This document shows positions 26,385 through 36,463 of a DNA stretch of 64,000 nt, one piece after another. The position numbers and the translations under genes were made by a program. This DNA comes from Eubacterium_U album. Lineage in GTDB: Bacteria; Bacillota; Clostridia; Lachnospirales; Lachnospiraceae. The stretch covers positions 1 through 64,000 of the forward strand of contig NZ_JAODBU010000003.1 of NCBI RefSeq assembly GCF_025336545.1, written 5' to 3'. The notes under the pieces were generated by a model that had not been told where the DNA came from, did no database searches, and was given only the letters and a program-made list of their open reading frames with translations. Within the stretch, counting starts at the first letter, position 1, and each line of letters opens with the position of its first letter.

Positions 26385-28394
26385 GTGGTAAAAATGAAAA
26401 ATATGGTTGGTAATAAATTTATGAAACTAAAAAATGAACTTCATATTGGGAAGAATGACATAATAGCTATGGGGTTAATGCTATTGGCATTATTAATACT
26501 TATGCAGTATAGAACATATAGACCGTTTTTAGATGAATCAGACAATTTTTTAGGAGGAAAAATATTAAGCCGTGGCGGGGTTATATATAAAGATTATATA
26601 TCTCAACATATGCCGGGGATGTATTACATTGTTGGAATTATTGTAAAGTTAGGCTTTACGGAAATTCAGGAAATACGTACATGCTTTTATTTATTAATAT
26701 TTTTGTCGTGGATAGTTATGTATTTTAGATACAAAAATATATTTTCATCGTGGATAATTCCCACTTTTGTATTTATGTATTTGTCTATGTTCAGTATTTC
26801 TAAAGGACATACAGTGTTGGCTGAACAGATAGAAATTATCGCGTTTATGGTGCTTATATGTGAATTATTTTTATTTTTTAAAACAAAAAAATTAAAATTA
26901 AGTTCAGCAATTTTTATTTCAATTAGCACATGGTTAGCAATTGCCTGTGCTATGACTGCGGTATGGACAATATTTTTTATGGCACTTATATTTATCATAA
27001 TTTATATTGAACAATTAAAAAGTAGTGAAAATAAAAAAAATATAATGAATGAGATTATAAGAACCAGTGTGATAATAGCAATTCCTTTTATAATATGGAT
27101 GGTTTATTTATTAAAAACTAATTCAGTAGAAGAATGGTTTTACCAGGCATATAAATTTAATCAGGAAGTGTACGGAAAATATGTTAATTTCTCAGGAATA
27201 TTTAAAACTGTTATTGCTCCGTTTTTTGGATATGGAAGTATGATTTGGAAGGCAATACAACAATTAACAGTATCGCTTTATTCAAGTGTAATAATTTTGG
27301 TGTATGTAGTAGTTAATATTCTTTTTTGCATAGAAATGAGTCGAAAAGGGAAAATATATGGAATACTTATGTTTGTTACCATTATAGCAATGGGAAATAG
27401 AAGTTTTGGTATATGGTCATCAGATGAAAATATGCATGCAACACCGTATTTGGCAATGACGGGATTTATGTTAGCGTATTTATTATTTGAAGTTTGGAAT
27501 GTTCGAAAAGTGACAATAATAATGCTAACATTTCTTATGGTTGTACCGATTACATCAGCTCTTAATGAAGTGAGCGAATATAATAACAATATTAAATATG
27601 TAGAAACTTCTGATACGGCAAAATATATAAATGCATTAACTAAAAAGAATGAAAAAATATTTTTGGTCGGTTTTAATGAATATAATGATTACAATGCATA
27701 TAATAGAATGCCGGCAACAAGGTTAGTACATATTCATCCGTGGTTTATGGAAGAGTTCCAACAGGATGTAATTAATGATTTGGAAAAAAATAAAACAAGA
27801 GTAATTGTTAACGCTGAGGATATGGATATATGGGGATATAAATATGTAGATTATGCCGCATCTTTGAGAAATTACATATTACAGAATTATACTCAGATTG
27901 GAAAAAGTGAAGCAAATGTATGGGTGCGAAATGATTATTATGAAAAGGCTCTTGAAAAACTGAATTATGACAATAATATGATAGTGCCAAATAATGAAGA
28001 ATTAAAAGGTATTACATCAATAAATGGAAAGAGTGTGTCGGAATGTTTTGTACCTAAGATGAAAAAATTGGTTAAAATTTCAACATATATAACAATAAAC
28101 GGGGATATAAGAGATGGATATTATATGGTGGATTTATATTCTCAAAAGGATAAAAAATGTATTTATAGTAGTGTAGTTCCGATTAGCGGAATAGTTGATG
28201 GATGGCAAATGTTTGACTTAGATGATGTTAAAGTGACTCCGGGGAATAAATATGAAGTAAGAATTTCAGTAGCAGGCGTGTCTGAAACATGTAATGTTAA
28301 TATAGGAGTTATAAAAAATAATGTATCATTAAAAACAAAAATTAACAACAAATTGATTAATCAGGATTTAGCCTTAAGAGTTTATGGAAAATAG
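26385..28394 (+). CDS. GT-C-type membrane glycosyltransferase-like protein
   Basis: A 669-aa polytopic membrane protein. The first membrane segment is followed by an acidic loop (PFLDESDNFLGGKIL) and YISQHMPGMYYIVG, the arrangement of ArnT/PMT-like GT-C enzymes that use lipid-linked sugars. About ten hydrophobic segments follow up to residue ~395, then a soluble ~270-residue C-terminal part ending in a beta-rich module (GYYMVDLYSQKDKKC). The donor and acceptor are unknown. The start is unclear: GTG 26385 or ATG 26394, neither with a good ribosome site. It is very AT-rich and lies between ffs and dnaX, genes that are often close neighbours in Firmicutes, so it may be an insertion. Confidence 0.65.
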   Translation: MVKMKNMVGNKFMKLKNELHIGKNDIIAMGLMLLALLILMQYRTYRPFLDESDNFLGGKILSRGGVIYKDYISQHMPGMYYIVGIIVKLGFTEIQEIRTCFYLLIFLSWIVMYFRYKNIFSSWIIPTFVFMYLSMFSISKGHTVLAEQIEIIAFMVLICELFLFFKTKKLKLSSAIFISISTWLAIACAMTAVWTIFFMALIFIIIYIEQLKSSENKKNIMNEIIRTSVIIAIPFIIWMVYLLKTNSVEEWFYQAYKFNQEVYGKYVNFSGIFKTVIAPFFGYGSMIWKAIQQLTVSLYSSVIILVYVVVNILFCIEMSRKGKIYGILMFVTIIAMGNRSFGIWSSDENMHATPYLAMTGFMLAYLLFEVWNVRKVTIIMLTFLMVVPITSALNEVSEYNNNIKYVETSDTAKYINALTKKNEKIFLVGFNEYNDYNAYNRMPATRLVHIHPWFMEEFQQDVINDLEKNKTRVIVNAEDMDIWGYKYVDYAASLRNYILQNYTQIGKSEANVWVRNDYYEKALEKLNYDNNMIVPNNEELKGITSINGKSVSECFVPKMKKLVKISTYITINGDIRDGYYMVDLYSQKDKKCIYSSVVPISGIVDGWQMFDLDDVKVTPGNKYEVRISVAGVSETCNVNIGVIKNNVSLKTKINNKLINQDLALRVYGK

Positions 28395-28404
28395 AATGAA
28401 AAAT

Positions 28405-28449
28405 AGTCCCAAATATTGGATATATTCTAATATTTGGGATTTATTTTTG
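28405..28449 (+). terminator. Terminator after the GT-C-type gene
   Basis: TCCCAAATATT / AATATTTGGGA stem with an AT-rich loop, followed by TTTATTTTTG. It separates the gene from dnaX. Confidence 0.85.
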
Positions 28450-28565
28450 TTCCAAAATATTATATAATGAATCCAAAGGTATGCCCATTTATAGGAATGA
28501 AAACATTTTTATAAATACTAAGCATATTTTTTAGATTTAAAATAGACACAGGAAGGAGCGGGCTA

Positions 28566-30128
28566 ATGTCATATACAGCTTTATATAGAAAGTTTAGACC
28601 GGCAACGTTTGACGAAGTAAAGGGACAGGATCATATTGTTAAAACTTTACAGAATCAGATTGAAGCTAACAGAATAGGCCATGCATATCTTTTTTGTGGA
28701 ACACGAGGAACAGGTAAAACAAGTATTGCAAAGATATTTGCAAAAGCGGTTAATTGTGAACATCCGGTTAATGGAAGCCCGTGTAATGAATGTGCATCAT
28801 GTAAGGCTATTGCAGCAGGAAGTTCAATGAATGTAGTTGAAATCGATGCGGCTTCTAATAATGGTGTTGATAATATCAGACAAATTAGAGAAGAAATTCA
28901 GTACTCACCAGCGGATGGAAAATATAAGGTTTATATTATTGATGAAGTACATATGCTGTCTATAGGAGCGTTTAATGCGTTATTAAAGACATTAGAAGAA
29001 CCACCGGCATATGTTATTTTTGTGCTTGCAACTACCGAACCACATAAGATCCCTATAACAATTCTTTCAAGATGTCAGCGATATGATTTTAAGAGAATCA
29101 CTATAGATACGATAGCAGACAGACTTTCAGAATTGATGGAGAAGGAACAGGTTACAGTTGAAGATAAGGCAATCAGATATGTTGCAAAGGCAGCAGATGG
29201 TTCTATGAGAGATGCGTTAAGTCTTTTGGATCAGTGTATTGCTTTTTATTTAGGACAAACACTTACCTATGATAATGTACTTGAAGTGTTAGGTGCTGTA
29301 GACACAGAAGTGTTCAGCAAACTTATCAGAGGCATTATAAATGGAGATGTTGTTGGTAGTCTGCATATATTGGATGATATGATAATGCAGGGAAGAGAAC
29401 TTGGACAGTTTGTAAATGATTTTATCTGGTATATGAGAAATTTATTATTAGTTCAGACATCAGATAATGTTGAGGATGTAATTGACGCATCCGCAGACAG
29501 AATCCAGGCATTAAAAGAAGAAGCGCAGATGGTTGAGACCGAAGTTCTTATGAGATACATAAGAGTTTTTTCGGATTTGTCAAATCAGATAAAATATTCT
29601 TCACAGAAAAGAGTTTTAATAGAAATAGCTCTTATAAAGCTTAATAAACCGGCAATGGATACGGATGTAAGTTCCTTATTAAACAGAATGGCTTTAATTG
29701 AAAATAAATTAGAAAATGGTGTTGTTGCAGTAAGCCCTACAACAACGCAAAGTGCCACACCGGAGAGGCAGTCACAACCTAAAAAGAAATTTGATAAGGC
29801 GATACCAAAGGATGTGCAGGAAGTTGCTGATAATTGGGGAATGGTACAAAAACATTTGCCAACACACTTTAGAGCATATTTTAAAGACGCAAGATTTAGT
29901 GTGAAAGGTGACAACATATTACTTGTTGTATTTAAACATGGTGCAGTAGGTTATAATCAGTGTAATAAGCCGGAAGTCATAGAAATGCTAAATACAATTA
30001 TTAGCGAACAGATAAAGAAAGAAGTTACAGTTGAAGTACAAATGCTTGAAGATAATCAGAATTTTGCAGATGTATATCAGGAAGTAATCTCAAGAATAAA
30101 CATGGATATTGAAGAGGAGGATTTTTAA
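28566..30128 (+). CDS. dnaX: DNA polymerase III gamma/tau subunit
   Basis: Clamp-loader ATPase, 520 aa. Walker A GTRGTGKTS near residue 45, a zinc module (CEHPVNGSPCNECASC), Walker B IIDEVHMLS and the sensor region ILSRCQRYDF are all present. The C-terminal ~150 residues form a short tau-type tail. AGGAGCGGGCTA precedes the ATG. It starts the classic dnaX-ybaB-recR operon; the ribosome site of ybaB lies inside its last codons. Confidence 0.97.
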   Translation: MSYTALYRKFRPATFDEVKGQDHIVKTLQNQIEANRIGHAYLFCGTRGTGKTSIAKIFAKAVNCEHPVNGSPCNECASCKAIAAGSSMNVVEIDAASNNGVDNIRQIREEIQYSPADGKYKVYIIDEVHMLSIGAFNALLKTLEEPPAYVIFVLATTEPHKIPITILSRCQRYDFKRITIDTIADRLSELMEKEQVTVEDKAIRYVAKAADGSMRDALSLLDQCIAFYLGQTLTYDNVLEVLGAVDTEVFSKLIRGIINGDVVGSLHILDDMIMQGRELGQFVNDFIWYMRNLLLVQTSDNVEDVIDASADRIQALKEEAQMVETEVLMRYIRVFSDLSNQIKYSSQKRVLIEIALIKLNKPAMDTDVSSLLNRMALIENKLENGVVAVSPTTTQSATPERQSQPKKKFDKAIPKDVQEVADNWGMVQKHLPTHFRAYFKDARFSVKGDNILLVVFKHGAVGYNQCNKPEVIEMLNTIISEQIKKEVTVEVQMLEDNQNFADVYQEVISRINMDIEEEDF

Positions 30129-30129
30129 C

Positions 30130-30471
30130 ATGGCAAGACGTGGAGGATTTCCAGGTGGCGGAATGCCACAGAATATGAACAATTTAATGAAGCAGGCTCA
30201 GAAGATGCAGAAGCAGATGGAAGAAGCTCAGGCAAATCTTGAAAGCCAGGAATTTACAACTACAGCCGGAGGCGGTGCAGTTGAAGTGACAATTACAGGT
30301 AAGAAAGAAATTACAAAAGTAAAAATTGATGAAGAAGTTGTAGACCCTGATGACATTGAAATGTTAGAAGATTTAATTATGGCTGCAGTAAATGAGGCAA
30401 TCAGAACTGTAGAAGAAAATACAACACAGCAGATGTCTAAAATAACAGGCGGTCTTGGCGGATTATTTTAA
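30130..30471 (+). CDS. ybaB: YbaB/EbfC nucleoid-associated protein
   Basis: Small DNA-binding dimer of 113 aa, of unknown exact role. A Gly/Arg-rich N-terminus (MARRGGFPGGGM) is followed by the family helix NLMKQAQKMQKQMEEAQANL and the beta-core VEVTITGKKEITKVKI. The frame is open back to 30109, but ATG 30130 fits the family start and has GAGGAGG at 30113-30119. Middle gene of dnaX-ybaB-recR. Confidence 0.95.
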   Translation: MARRGGFPGGGMPQNMNNLMKQAQKMQKQMEEAQANLESQEFTTTAGGGAVEVTITGKKEITKVKIDEEVVDPDDIEMLEDLIMAAVNEAIRTVEENTTQQMSKITGGLGGLF

Positions 30472-30481
30472 GGAGTAGACA

Positions 30482-31078
30482 TTGGATTATTACAGTGGAT
30501 ATATATCAAAGTTGATTGAGGAACTTTCCATACTTCCGGGAATTGGCGCTAAGACAGCGTCAAGACTTGCATTTTATATATTAGATATGCCACAGGAACA
30601 GGTGGAAGAGTTATCCCAATCAATTATTGATGCTAAGAAAAATGTAAAATATTGTAAAAAGTGTTTTACTTTGACAGATCAGGACATTTGTCCTATTTGC
30701 GCAAGTAAAGACAGAGACCATAAAACAATTATGGTTGTAGAAAACACAAAAGATATGGCAGCCTATGAAAAAGTAGGAGAATATAAAGGGGTATACCATG
30801 TATTACATGGTGCCATAAATCCTTTAATGGGAATTGGACAGAATGATATAAAACTTAAAGAATTATTTGAAAGATTAAAAGATGATGTAGATGAAGTTAT
30901 AATTGCTACAAATTCCAGCGTTGAAGGTGAAGCAACGGCGATGTACATAAGCAAAGTCGTTAAACCTTTAGGGATAAAGATAAGTCGAATCGCCAGTGGA
31001 GTACCGGTAGGTGGAGATTTAGAATGTATTGATAACGTTACGTTACTGAGAGCGTTACAGGGAAGAGTGCAGATTTAG
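30482..31078 (+). CDS. recR: Recombination protein RecR, TTG start
   Basis: Works with RecO/RecF to load RecA at gaps; 198 aa. A helix-hairpin-helix (ELSILPGIGAKTASRLAF), a zinc finger (CKKCFTLTDQDICPIC) and a Toprim domain (MVVENTKDMAAYE, then ATNSSVEGEATAMYI) are in order, ending with the family GVPVGGDLECID. The start codon is TTG at 30482 with AGGAG at 30471-30475 and six-base spacing; no nearby ATG gives the normal N-terminus. Confidence 0.96.
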   Translation: MDYYSGYISKLIEELSILPGIGAKTASRLAFYILDMPQEQVEELSQSIIDAKKNVKYCKKCFTLTDQDICPICASKDRDHKTIMVVENTKDMAAYEKVGEYKGVYHVLHGAINPLMGIGQNDIKLKELFERLKDDVDEVIIATNSSVEGEATAMYISKVVKPLGIKISRIASGVPVGGDLECIDNVTLLRALQGRVQI

Positions 31079-31126
31079 ATTAAGTCATAATTCGCAACGG
31101 CGGATGAATGAAAGGTGTTTATCAAA

Positions 31127-34100
31127 ATGGATAGAAATGAGTATAACTTTAAAATAGAAGAAATGAGAGTCGCTGTTCGTAATAAAGATTACGAAAGAGC
31201 AGTGCAAATCGCAGACTCTCTTGATTATAGAAGAGAAAAAGCAAATGACATTTTATCCCTAATAGCAGATGCATATGAAATGGCAAAGCAGTATGATAAG
31301 GCAAAGCAGGCTTTGATTATTGCTTATGAAAATACAAATACAGGAAGACATTTGGCTTATAGGTTGTGTTTGTTGTCAGCAAAATTACAACAGTTTGATG
31401 AAGCAGAAGAGTTTTATCAGGACTTTGTTGAACTTGCACCTAGGGACAATGATAAATATATATTGCAGTATGAAATGCAGAAAGCAAAGAAGGCTCCAAT
31501 TGGAAAACTAATAGAAATCCTTGAAAAGTATATTCAGGAAGATATGGAGGAAAAATGGGCTTATGAATTAGCTAAGTTATATCATGAAGCAGGAGATGAA
31601 GAAAGCTGCGTTGATATGTGCGATGAAATAAGCTTATGGTTTGCTGAAGGAAAGTATGTAAATAAGGCTATGGAGTTAAAAAAACTTTACAGACCACTTA
31701 CAAAGCTTCAGCAGGAGAGATATGACAATTATAGATTAGGCAGAAAGCCTTTACAAAAGATAGAAAAAGATGAGAGAAAAGAAAACAAACAGGCAGGAGA
31801 CATAGAAGATAACTTATCAATAGATAATGCCATCTCTGAAGATAAAGAGAAAGAATCAGTGTCGGTAAAGATAGCTGATGAGGTTATTGACGAGAGACCA
31901 AGCATTCCATTTATGATAAGAAAGGATAATTTTAAAGAAAGTATCAGAAAGCTTAAACATCCTGTTATAGAAAGTATTCACAAGTCAAATGACGAAAAGA
32001 AAGCCGAAGGTGAATCGGAACAAAAAGAACTGTTTGCACAGCAGAACAATCCTGATGTACAGGAGATATTTGTAAAGCAAAATGATCCTGAAATGCATGA
32101 GATTACTTTTGAAGATGAATTTGAAAAAGACGAATTGGAGTTAGAATCAGAAGAAAATTCAGAATCAGAAGAGAATCCAGAAGTGAACAAAAATTCAGAA
32201 TCAGAAGAGAATCCAGAAGTGAACAAAAATTTGGAATCAGAAGAAAACTTGGAATCAAAAGAAAATGAGTTTATAGTCGATGAAGCTAATATTGAAGAAA
32301 GTTCTAAAGAAAAGTCAGATTATTCAGCTAAAGAAGCGACAGATGAAAGCGATGGCAAGTTGGATGTTGAAAAAATAGCTGTTGAAAGCGATTCTACAGA
32401 AAACAATGTCGATAAAGAAGCGGAAACTATTTTTGATGGTAAAGAGAATGTTGATGCTATACAAGAAAATGATTCTGATGAAAAAAGTCTTAGCGAAGAA
32501 GATAATGCTTCAAATAACGAAAGCATAACTGATGATGAAGAAGATCAGATAGTTAAAAAGCAGAATACAGGACAATTATCAATAGAAGAAGTTTTACATA
32601 AACTTCAGGATAGGGGAATTCTTAAGGCGGACACAGTTGAAAAGGCAGTTAAGGCCTTAGATGAGGCAGAAAATATTGTTGAAAAAACAGAAGAAGATTT
32701 TGAAAAAATAAATCCTGACTATAAGAGAATTCAGTCGATACATGAAGGTCTTGGTATAGATGAAGAAGGAAATGAACAGGAAATTGAAGAGACAGAGACA
32801 AATAACCAAGATAATGAGCAGTATTTTGATGAAATTGAGATAAGTAATCAGGGAAAAGAGATACAGCATGCCGGTGTATCAGAATTTGAAAATCCTACTC
32901 ATGATAAGGAACTTGGTGCAGACCACGAAAAAGAATTAGATATGGTTCAACGTGGACTTGAATCATTTGCAGCAGAAGCGGCAGCAGATGTATTTGTTCC
33001 TGATGTTGATACCGATGTTATAGAAGAGGAAATTAAATTCCAGACAGGTGAAATTTCATTTGGAACAATGGATTTAAATGAAATAGTAAACCAGTCTGCT
33101 GCTCCTGAAAGACATAATGAAAAAAGAATTAATGTAAGTTCAAATGATATTTCAGATACGGTTCAATTAGAAAAGCATACATCTTCAATTCCAAATATGG
33201 ATAATGAGATGACAGAAATAACATTGGATCCGATTGATTTTGAAAAAACAGATAATATTGAAAAATCACCTGAAACAAATGAAATTCCAAATTTTGATAT
33301 TGAAGCTTTGGAAGATACAGAAACTGAAGGTGAAACAAAAGCAACACCGAATACCGATATGGATACTTTAGGTAATGAAGAAGCCGTAGGTGAAACAAAA
33401 GTAATACCAAACATCGACATTGAAGCTTTGGAAGATGAAGAAGTCGCAGGTGAAACAAAAGCAATACCAAATATCGAAGAGGAATTGGAAAAGGCAGCTG
33501 AGTCAGAACAGACAAATGTACCAACATTGGATTTGGAATTCGATATGCCTGAGATAATTAGTGGTACAGATGATTCAGTATTAGGGAATCAGTTGCCGGA
33601 AGAAGATTTGGTAAATTACGACATAGAGGAAACTATTCAATATGAAAAGGAAGAACTTGAAGAATTAAATAATATTATAGATTCCGAAAGAATGATGAAT
33701 ATTGAAGGTAAGCCTGAGGAATTGCCAGAATATGAAGAGCCTGAGGTTGTTACAGAAAAGTTACCTAAAAAGCGTTTAAGTGAATTATCAGCAGATTTAG
33801 AGGAAATATTTAACAATGATATTATTGATTTCAGAGATATGCCTGCTGAAGAACTTGAAAGAGAACGAAGAGAGTCAATTTTAATTTCAGACATTGATAA
33901 AACAATGGAATTAGAAAGACCTAAGAGTATCAGTGATTTGGTAAAAGAGGCGGAGGAAAATATAATTTCTGAAGAGCCTGAATTGCTGGATGAACCTTTA
34001 GAAGAAACAGTTGGCGAGTCGGAAAGTGATACAATTGATGAAGACGCAGTTGAATCAACAGAGCCGGAAATGGAATCGCTAGGAAAAACGGAAAACAAAC

Positions 34101-35611
34101 CTGTTGATGAATTAGAAAACGAATCAACAGAGGAGTTTGAAATAAATAGTACTGATGAATCAGAAAACGAATATGCGGAAACAATAGAAGATTATGAAAC
34201 AATTGATGACGTGGAAGAAGTTGAAGATTCAGAAGATGAACATATAGAAGATATAGAGGAGTCGGAAGATGAATCGGTAGAGGATTTTGAAGAACTAAAA
34301 GAAGATTTAGTTGAGGAAGAATTACAAGAAGATTCATCAGAAAATTTAACTAAAGATGAGCCGGAAGAAACAAAAAAATCAAAGATGGAAAATGTTGAAA
34401 TGCCTGAAGTATCAGCCAAAATGGATAAGATTGCGCAGGAAATTGAAAGCATGCCGGAGATAAGCATACCGGAACTTGATATACCTAAGATAGAAATTCC
34501 AAATCTCGATTTACCTGATTTGAGCGATGAGGATGCATTAGAGTTAAGCGATTTGACGGATGTTGCGGATTCTAAAGAAGATTCAGAATCAGTTGATGGG
34601 CTGGATGATAATGATGAAGTAGAAGATAGTAAATTAAAAGGATCATTAGATAAATCAGAAGATTATGTTGAATCAGAGCCAGAAGAAGTTGAACCTGCAG
34701 AGCAGGAATCAGAGTCAACAGAAGAGGTTGAACCTGCAGAGCAGGAATCAGATGCAGTAGAAGAAGGTAAAGATTCAGAACAGGAAACAGAACAGAAATC
34801 AGCAGAGAAAGAATCTGAAACAAAAGAAGAAAAAGATAATTCAGGAACAAAAATTGTAACAGATGAAGATATGAAGGTGTTTGCAAATTATACAAACATT
34901 GAAGGATTGGACGATACAATAAAATACACAATTGAAAAATTAGTCAAAGAATTTGTGCCTGATGGAAATTCTTCAAATGGAAACATAGCAATCAGTGGTG
35001 ATGAAAAAAGTGGAAAAACTACATTGGCTATTGATATAATCAAGATGGTTAATGCAAAGAGAGGCAGAGCCGGAAGAAGAATTGCTAAAGTAAATGCGGA
35101 GGTATTAAACCGAAGAGGATTTACAGCTGCATTAAACAAACTTATGGGAAGCGATTTAATTGTAGAAAAAGCTACAGATTTGAATAGTGAGCAAATAGAT
35201 GAGATAATTAAGTCTGCTAAACTTTATACAAATGACATGTTGATAGTTCTCGAAGGAGAAACTGATGCAATGGCAGATATGTTTGATGAGAATGAAGAGT
35301 TAAAACAGATTTTTGATTATCCTATTCTTATTAAGACTTATAATGTAAAAGAATGGGTAGCTTATGGTGTTCAATATGCTAAAGATAACGGCTTTAATAT
35401 CAACGAGATGGGAATGCTTGCATTATTTAAAGCTATAGATGACTGGTATGGAACAAAGAAAGAAATCAGTCAGAAGGATGTTGAACAAATATTAGATGCA
35501 GCCATAAAAAGGGCAAAACATAAATTAGGCAGAAAAATCGTTGGTATTTTTAAAACAAAAGATAAAGACGATTTGCAGATATTAAAAGAAGCAGATTTTA
35601 ATATTAAATAA
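31127..35611 (+). CDS. Giant acidic TPR / disordered / P-loop ATPase protein
   Basis: About 1494 aa, in three parts. Residues 1-~190 are TPR-like helical repeats (YERAVQIADSLDY, YDKAKQALIIAYE). Residues ~225-1240 are dominated by Glu, Asp, Ser and Asn with internal repeats and look disordered. The last ~240 residues form a P-loop domain with Walker A GDEKSGKT near residue 1291 and a Walker B-like MLIVLEGE; the closing part (AIDDWYGTKKEISQKDVEQI) resembles the end of CbbX-like AAA proteins. ATG 31127 is preferred over GTG 31115, which sits in the AAAGGTG ribosome site. It lies between recR and the transketolase genes. Function unknown; a scaffold or remodelling ATPase is a guess. Confidence 0.7.
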   Translation: MDRNEYNFKIEEMRVAVRNKDYERAVQIADSLDYRREKANDILSLIADAYEMAKQYDKAKQALIIAYENTNTGRHLAYRLCLLSAKLQQFDEAEEFYQDFVELAPRDNDKYILQYEMQKAKKAPIGKLIEILEKYIQEDMEEKWAYELAKLYHEAGDEESCVDMCDEISLWFAEGKYVNKAMELKKLYRPLTKLQQERYDNYRLGRKPLQKIEKDERKENKQAGDIEDNLSIDNAISEDKEKESVSVKIADEVIDERPSIPFMIRKDNFKESIRKLKHPVIESIHKSNDEKKAEGESEQKELFAQQNNPDVQEIFVKQNDPEMHEITFEDEFEKDELELESEENSESEENPEVNKNSESEENPEVNKNLESEENLESKENEFIVDEANIEESSKEKSDYSAKEATDESDGKLDVEKIAVESDSTENNVDKEAETIFDGKENVDAIQENDSDEKSLSEEDNASNNESITDDEEDQIVKKQNTGQLSIEEVLHKLQDRGILKADTVEKAVKALDEAENIVEKTEEDFEKINPDYKRIQSIHEGLGIDEEGNEQEIEETETNNQDNEQYFDEIEISNQGKEIQHAGVSEFENPTHDKELGADHEKELDMVQRGLESFAAEAAADVFVPDVDTDVIEEEIKFQTGEISFGTMDLNEIVNQSAAPERHNEKRINVSSNDISDTVQLEKHTSSIPNMDNEMTEITLDPIDFEKTDNIEKSPETNEIPNFDIEALEDTETEGETKATPNTDMDTLGNEEAVGETKVIPNIDIEALEDEEVAGETKAIPNIEEELEKAAESEQTNVPTLDLEFDMPEIISGTDDSVLGNQLPEEDLVNYDIEETIQYEKEELEELNNIIDSERMMNIEGKPEELPEYEEPEVVTEKLPKKRLSELSADLEEIFNNDIIDFRDMPAEELERERRESILISDIDKTMELERPKSISDLVKEAEENIISEEPELLDEPLEETVGESESDTIDEDAVESTEPEMESLGKTENKPVDELENESTEEFEINSTDESENEYAETIEDYETIDDVEEVEDSEDEHIEDIEESEDESVEDFEELKEDLVEEELQEDSSENLTKDEPEETKKSKMENVEMPEVSAKMDKIAQEIESMPEISIPELDIPKIEIPNLDLPDLSDEDALELSDLTDVADSKEDSESVDGLDDNDEVEDSKLKGSLDKSEDYVESEPEEVEPAEQESESTEEVEPAEQESDAVEEGKDSEQETEQKSAEKESETKEEKDNSGTKIVTDEDMKVFANYTNIEGLDDTIKYTIEKLVKEFVPDGNSSNGNIAISGDEKSGKTTLAIDIIKMVNAKRGRAGRRIAKVNAEVLNRRGFTAALNKLMGSDLIVEKATDLNSEQIDEIIKSAKLYTNDMLIVLEGETDAMADMFDENEELKQIFDYPILIKTYNVKEWVAYGVQYAKDNGFNINEMGMLALFKAIDDWYGTKKEISQKDVEQILDAAIKRAKHKLGRKIVGIFKTKDKDDLQILKEADFNIK
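32159..32230 (+). repeat. Perfect 36-bp tandem duplication in the acidic region
   Basis: Two identical 36-base units (32159-32194 and 32195-32230) encode SESEENPEVNKN twice, flanked by degenerate copies. A recent slippage event inside the disordered part of the giant acidic protein. Confidence 0.9.
33285..33480 (+). repeat. Degenerate ~63-bp repeats in the acidic region
   Basis: About three copies of a unit coding for IPNFDIEALED...GETKA (for example 33288-33345 and 33408-33465). Older and more diverged than the 36-bp duplication. Confidence 0.7.
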
Positions 35612-35626
35612 AAGAAAGGAATTAAA

Positions 35627-36463
35627 ATGGAAAATTTACAGCTTGAAAAAATAGCAAATGAAGTGCGTAAAGGTGTTATTAAAGGCGTACACAGCGCAAA
35701 ATCAGGACATCCGGGTGGATCATTATCAGTAGCCGACATGTTAACATTTTTGTATTTCGAAGAAATGAATGTTGACCCTAAAAATCCTAAGATGGAAGAC
35801 AGAGACAGATTAGTTTTATCAAAAGGTCACGTTGCACCTGCTTTATATGCAGTGTTAGCAGAAAAAGGATTCTTCCCTAAGGAAGATTTAACAACTTTAA
35901 GACATATCGGTTCTTATTTACAGGGACATCCCGATATGAAGCATACACCGGGTGTTGATATGTCAGCAGGTTCATTAGGACAGGGTGTTTCTGCAGCAGT
36001 AGGAATGGCTTTAGGCGCAAAGATTGATAACAAAGATTACAGAGTATTTGCAGTTACAGGTGATGGCGAAATTCAGGAAGGACAGATTTGGGAAGCAGCT
36101 ATGTTTGCAGGAGCAAAGAAGTTAGATAACCTTACTGTTATTGTCGATAATAATAACCTTCAGATTGATGGAACAATTGAAGATGTATGTTCACCATACC
36201 CAATTGATAAGAAATTTGAAGCATTTAATTTCCATGTAATTAATATAGATGCTCATAATTTTGATGAAATTAGAGCAGCTTTAAAGGAAGCAAGAGAAAC
36301 AAAAGGAATGCCTACAGCAATTATTATGAAGAGTATTAAAGGAAAAGGCGTTTCGTTTATGGAAAACCAGGCTTCATGGCATGGTGCAGCTCCAAATGAT
36401 GAGCAGTTTGAACAGGCAATGGAAGAATTAGAGAAAGCAGGTGAAGCATTATGTCAGAAGTAA
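35627..36463 (+). CDS. Transketolase, N-terminal subunit
   Basis: Thiamine-diphosphate-binding half of a split transketolase, 278 aa. The TPP/Mg site VTGDGEIQEGQIWEAAMFA and VDNNN are present, as is the early SGHPGGSLS motif. It pairs with the next gene to move two-carbon units in the pentose phosphate pathway. Split transketolases are usual in Clostridia. AAAGGA precedes the ATG, and the end overlaps the next gene by 13 bases. Confidence 0.95.
   Translation: MENLQLEKIANEVRKGVIKGVHSAKSGHPGGSLSVADMLTFLYFEEMNVDPKNPKMEDRDRLVLSKGHVAPALYAVLAEKGFFPKEDLTTLRHIGSYLQGHPDMKHTPGVDMSAGSLGQGVSAAVGMALGAKIDNKDYRVFAVTGDGEIQEGQIWEAAMFAGAKKLDNLTVIVDNNNLQIDGTIEDVCSPYPIDKKFEAFNFHVINIDAHNFDEIRAALKEARETKGMPTAIIMKSIKGKGVSFMENQASWHGAAPNDEQFEQAMEELEKAGEALCQK

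Noticed and set aside
31978..34467. Many long minus-strand open frames rich in Ser, Leu and His opposite the giant acidic gene
   Set aside because: They mirror Glu/Asp/Ser-rich codons of the plus-strand gene, have no ribosome sites, and show repetitive low-complexity translations.
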